Positions 61,201 to 64,000 of a stretch of DNA of 64,000 bases are shown one piece after another (position 1 is the first letter of the stretch; every line of letters begins with the position of its first letter). The translations under genes were made by a program, and so were the position numbers. The notes below the pieces were generated by a model. It did not search any database, had not been told where the DNA came from, and saw only the letters and a program-made list of their open reading frames with translations. The DNA is taken from positions 24,870,343-24,934,342 of the forward strand of contig JAVDOI010000009.1 in the NCBI GenBank assembly GCA_032191485.1, read 5' to 3'. Source of the DNA: Leptoclinus maculatus. Taxonomy: Eukaryota > Chordata > Actinopteri > Perciformes > Stichaeidae.

Positions 61201-61487
61201 TGGGTTTGACTTGAAGAATTCATTCCTGGTGGTTTGGCAACTGATAAATTCAATAGTTTGAAGTGGTGTTCTCATTCAATCAGTATCTCTGTTAGGGAAC
61301 TTTTGGTGCACTTAAAAGGACCACAGAAGTATTGTTGTTCCTTTATGTATTCATATTTATACTTCTGTCTGTACTGTAAACATCTGACATATAATGTATT
61401 TATATTTATACTTCTGTCTGTACTGTATATATTTGACCTATAGTGTATTTATATTTATACTCAAATGTATTTACTAGATATTTTAAG

Positions 61488-61640
61488 CAAAATGACCCCA
61501 AAGAGACACAAAACAACCACTAAGAGACATACCATAACCACAAAGGGACATAAATTAACCACAAAGAGACGCAAAATGACCCCAAAGAGACACAAAACAA
61601 CCACTAAGAGACACATAAAGACAACAAAGAGATGCAGAGT
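61488..61640 (+). repeat. 21-bp minisatellite
   Basis: About seven units such as acaaaacaaccactaagagac and gcaaaatgaccccaaagagac. The unit is 21 bases (7 codons), so both strands carry open repetitive frames (KRHKTTT forward, LFVVLCLFGVI-type reverse) that are not genes. Confidence 0.9.
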
Positions 61641-63145
61641 GAATACAGACACTAAACTTCCTCCTCTCTCTCTTTCTTTCTCTGTCACTGTGTAGATTCG
61701 GGGTGTGCCTCCGTCGTCTCTGCTGCACCCTGCCACCCATATCAGTCTAAGACTCAGTACTCCAGACTGTCCTGCTTTCTGCCAACGACGACATTCCTGC
61801 TGCACAGTCACTGGATTCTTTACATAGCTTAAGGTGAGTATGTATTTACACAGTTATGTGTTGTGTAGTGAGATTTCCATTCGTGAAGGTTTGTACTTTA
61901 TTCACTCAATTAAAAATATCTGCTCAGGTGATACAAGCATCCACAAAAGCGCATGTCCTCTTTGGATGTGACCCTAATTTGACCTAAATTAGAAACAAAT
62001 CTCCTCGTGAAGGAGGTGAGCAGCATCCTCCACCTTCTCTTTAACTACCTCCACCTGGACATGGTGCACTGCGGCCTGAAGGGGGCAGTAGATGACAGTG
62101 GTGGAAGAAGGACTCTGGTCTATTTCTTGAATGAAAGAAGTAATGCACCAGTGTGTAGAAATACTCAAAATCGTTCTTACAAAAAAAGTACAACTGTATC
62201 AGTAATAAAATGTACTTAATGTACCAAAAGTAAAAGTACGCATTATGCAGAATGGCCCATATCAGAATATGAGTCAAACTGTTACTTATTTATGTGTTCA
62301 TCTGTTTAAAATTGCAGCTGGTAAAGATGGTTATTCCTATTTAGTCAATAACTGTACTTAAGTACAAATTCATGTTATATATAATGTACGTAAACCTGCC
62401 ACCGTAGAAACAGTGGATAGAACCTTCAGAAGCAGCCACAACGTAACCGTGGACGTGCATCATCGGTGCGCTCCGTTTCTGAACCAATAGCACTCCACCT
62501 TGGTAGTCAGCCGTAGAGAACATCCATGTAAAGATGATGAAACTGAAATGTGACAATAACAACAATGACACAATCTGAACTAATAAACTTCGTCTAGAGA
62601 CTGCTCTCAGGAACCTAGAGGTCAAGGTTGAACCTCCCCACCCCCCTGGTCCCAGGGTGGTCCCTGTTATTATTGATATATTTTAAATAATCCTATTGAT
62701 GTTAATAATTGTATGATTATCAATAATTTATTTTTCATACTTGCCAGTAACCAGGTCTGTATGTGTCATGATAACAAGGTCTATCTATGTTGTATGATTG
62801 TTTAATTCATTCTATCATTGATCAGGTTGTATTCAGTGATTTATATCCAACCGTTTGGTACCATTCTGCAGCTGAGACAGTCCAGATTTAAAATATGGAA
62901 GAAGTAAATAGACTATGGCCCTTTCTCAATATGCGTACTTCTCTGTACTTGTGAACTCGTGGACTTGTGAAATGTCATCAGTCTCAGCCCAAGTACTTAT
63001 CCAATTCAAAGTTCACATCAAGCCAGGTCCAAATGCCCGGATGTAGTTTGCTCCGCCCATTTTACCGGGGATTCATCGGAGGTGACTTGTCTAGACTTGG
63101 GACAGCCAAATATCCCAGAATGCATTTTGCACCAGCCAAGTGCAA

Positions 63146-63146
<1 letters not shown>
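61641..63146. other. Intergenic DNA right of capn9, no gene recognised
   Basis: It contains a family A copy at 62095-62370 ('gtggaagaaggactctggtc', 'agtacgcattatgcagaatg'). The minus-strand frame at 62341-62625 (with GGVLLVQKRSAPMMHVHGYV) reads smoothly but has no splice context or family I recognise. It may be part of a dispersed element. Confidence 0.45.
62095..62370 (+). repeat. Family A copy
   Basis: It has the family order from 'gtggaagaaggact' to 'aattgcagctggtaaagatg' and a final 'ctgtacttaagtac'. Confidence 0.8.
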
Positions 63147-63204
<58 letters not shown>

Positions 63205-63208
63205 CCAA

Positions 63209-63240
<32 letters not shown>
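63147..63240. repeat. (TA)n microsatellite, two blocks
   Basis: Two TA runs (63147-63203, 63210-63240) separated by 'agccaagt', a word also found just before the first run. This suggests that the array and its flank were duplicated together. Confidence 0.95.
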
Positions 63241-63241
<1 letters not shown>

Positions 63242-63569
63242 TTCCGGTGTCATCCTGAGATCAGTCCTTTTTTATCTTCTCGCTACGCAGGTTAACTACC
63301 ATGGTAGTAGAAACTAAACAAGAATAAGAAATTCTTTTGTCTACGATCAAGACATATTAGAGTTTGTCGCGGTAGCCTTGTGACCACCGGTCGGAGTTGC
63401 GGATCTTCACCCTCCAAAGGCTGCGACAAGCTGTCCCTCTTAGGAGGGAACGGCGTGTTTCGCCATCCGGACCATCGAGCCCCGGACTCAGCCTGATAAG
63501 GGCCACCAAAATCGCAAAGACAGCAATCTGTGAGATCGATTAACATTGTTTTTCCATTACCATTGTTCG

Positions 63570-64000
63570 TTTTTCCACGGTTGGCAGAGCGCTTCTGCTC
63601 TAGCTAATCGAGTGGCGTGCTAACGTAAGCGTAGAGTTACACTGTCGGGCCGCCCTTCACAGTTAACAGAGTGTTCCCGCTCAAGCAAACCTGATGAGAT
63701 ACTAGTTGGACTAGATCGACGTTGACATTGTGTCCATTGATTCCTTACACGGCTATCACAGTTAGCAGGGTGCCCTCGCTCAGGCTAACTGGTAGGACAC
63801 CAAGAGTTACAGGAACGGTCCAAGTGAAGAGAGTGTCCTCTCACTGTAAGGACCGGGTTTTTTTTGGCCCGTTTCCACAGTGGCAGAGTGCTCTGGCTCA
63901 TGCTATCTGGTGGGACACCAATATCTGCAGTAAATATCCTAGTGAAGAGAGTGTCCTCACTCCCCTCTCACTGACTGTCACCTGCCTGTTCTCACAACAT
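63570..64000 (+). repeat. Diverged tandem repeat, period about 100-130 bases, continuing off the right edge
   Basis: Four related units each have a 'ggcagagtgctc..gctca..cta' head (near 63583, 63660, 63758 and 63880). The latter units share 'tggtgggacaccaa'/'tggtaggacaccaa', and the last two share 'gtgaagagagtgtcctc'. No protein frame persists. It could be a satellite or the repetitive leader of a transposable element. Confidence 0.55.

Noticed and set aside
62341..62625. 94-codon minus-strand frame with a hydrophobic stretch, possible small membrane protein
   Set aside because: It overlaps a dispersed repeat at its low end and has no recognised homologue or exon partners; kept only as a remark.

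Overview
The window is nuclear DNA of a ray-finned (teleost) fish, probably a percomorph. Genes are split by many GT-AG introns. The DNA between them is AT-rich and full of dinucleotide microsatellites, minisatellites, LINE 3' tails, a tRNA-derived SINE and a dispersed fish-type repeat. There is no bacterial or viral gene organisation. Nearly all long open reading frames in the raw sequence are artefacts of simple repeats. The real genes were found by joining short exons with conserved splice signals and consistent phase.

Layout. (1) 3170-3215, minus: first coding exon of an AKT kinase, best match akt3. The rest of the gene lies beyond the left edge. A 1.4 kb polypyrimidine tract and a CpG island (about 8.4-9.4 kb), the likely promoter region, lie upstream. 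(2) 13415-14716, plus: a compact three-exon gene for a 125-residue protein, possibly SPMIP3/C1orf100. (3) 21.7-25.2 kb, plus: a secreted C-type lysozyme/alpha-lactalbumin-fold protein of 437 residues. Its second coding exon is expanded by a Thr-rich (mucin-like) tract and a Ser/Asp/Glu-rich acidic tract flanked by two furin-type sites. (4) 27.4-30.4 kb: nested repeats, including about 1.1 kb of a GGTCTCT heptamer satellite. (5) 31220-39362, plus: an interferon-gamma receptor 1 gene (ifngr1) with an extra membrane-proximal (D2) domain inserted before D1. (6) 48269-41362, minus: ltv1, a 40S ribosome assembly factor, complete in 11 exons. (7) 60945-50901, minus: capn9, a classical calpain, complete in 20 coding exons. 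(8) 61-64 kb: microsatellites and a diverged tandem repeat, with no gene recognised.

ifngr1 and ltv1 converge tail to tail; ltv1 and capn9 lie head to tail on the minus strand. The genes are not an operon and share no pathway. The akt3/C1orf100/capn9 part recalls human 1q42-q44, and ifngr1/ltv1 recalls human 6q23-q24.

The most unusual content is the lysozyme-fold gene. All eight cysteines and the alpha-lactalbumin-type calcium loop are kept, both catalytic acids are lost, and a large repetitive insert is bracketed by proprotein convertase sites. Second is the D2-D1-D2 ifngr1, whose extra exon pair shares intronic sequence with the canonical pair. Literature and database novelty could not be checked.
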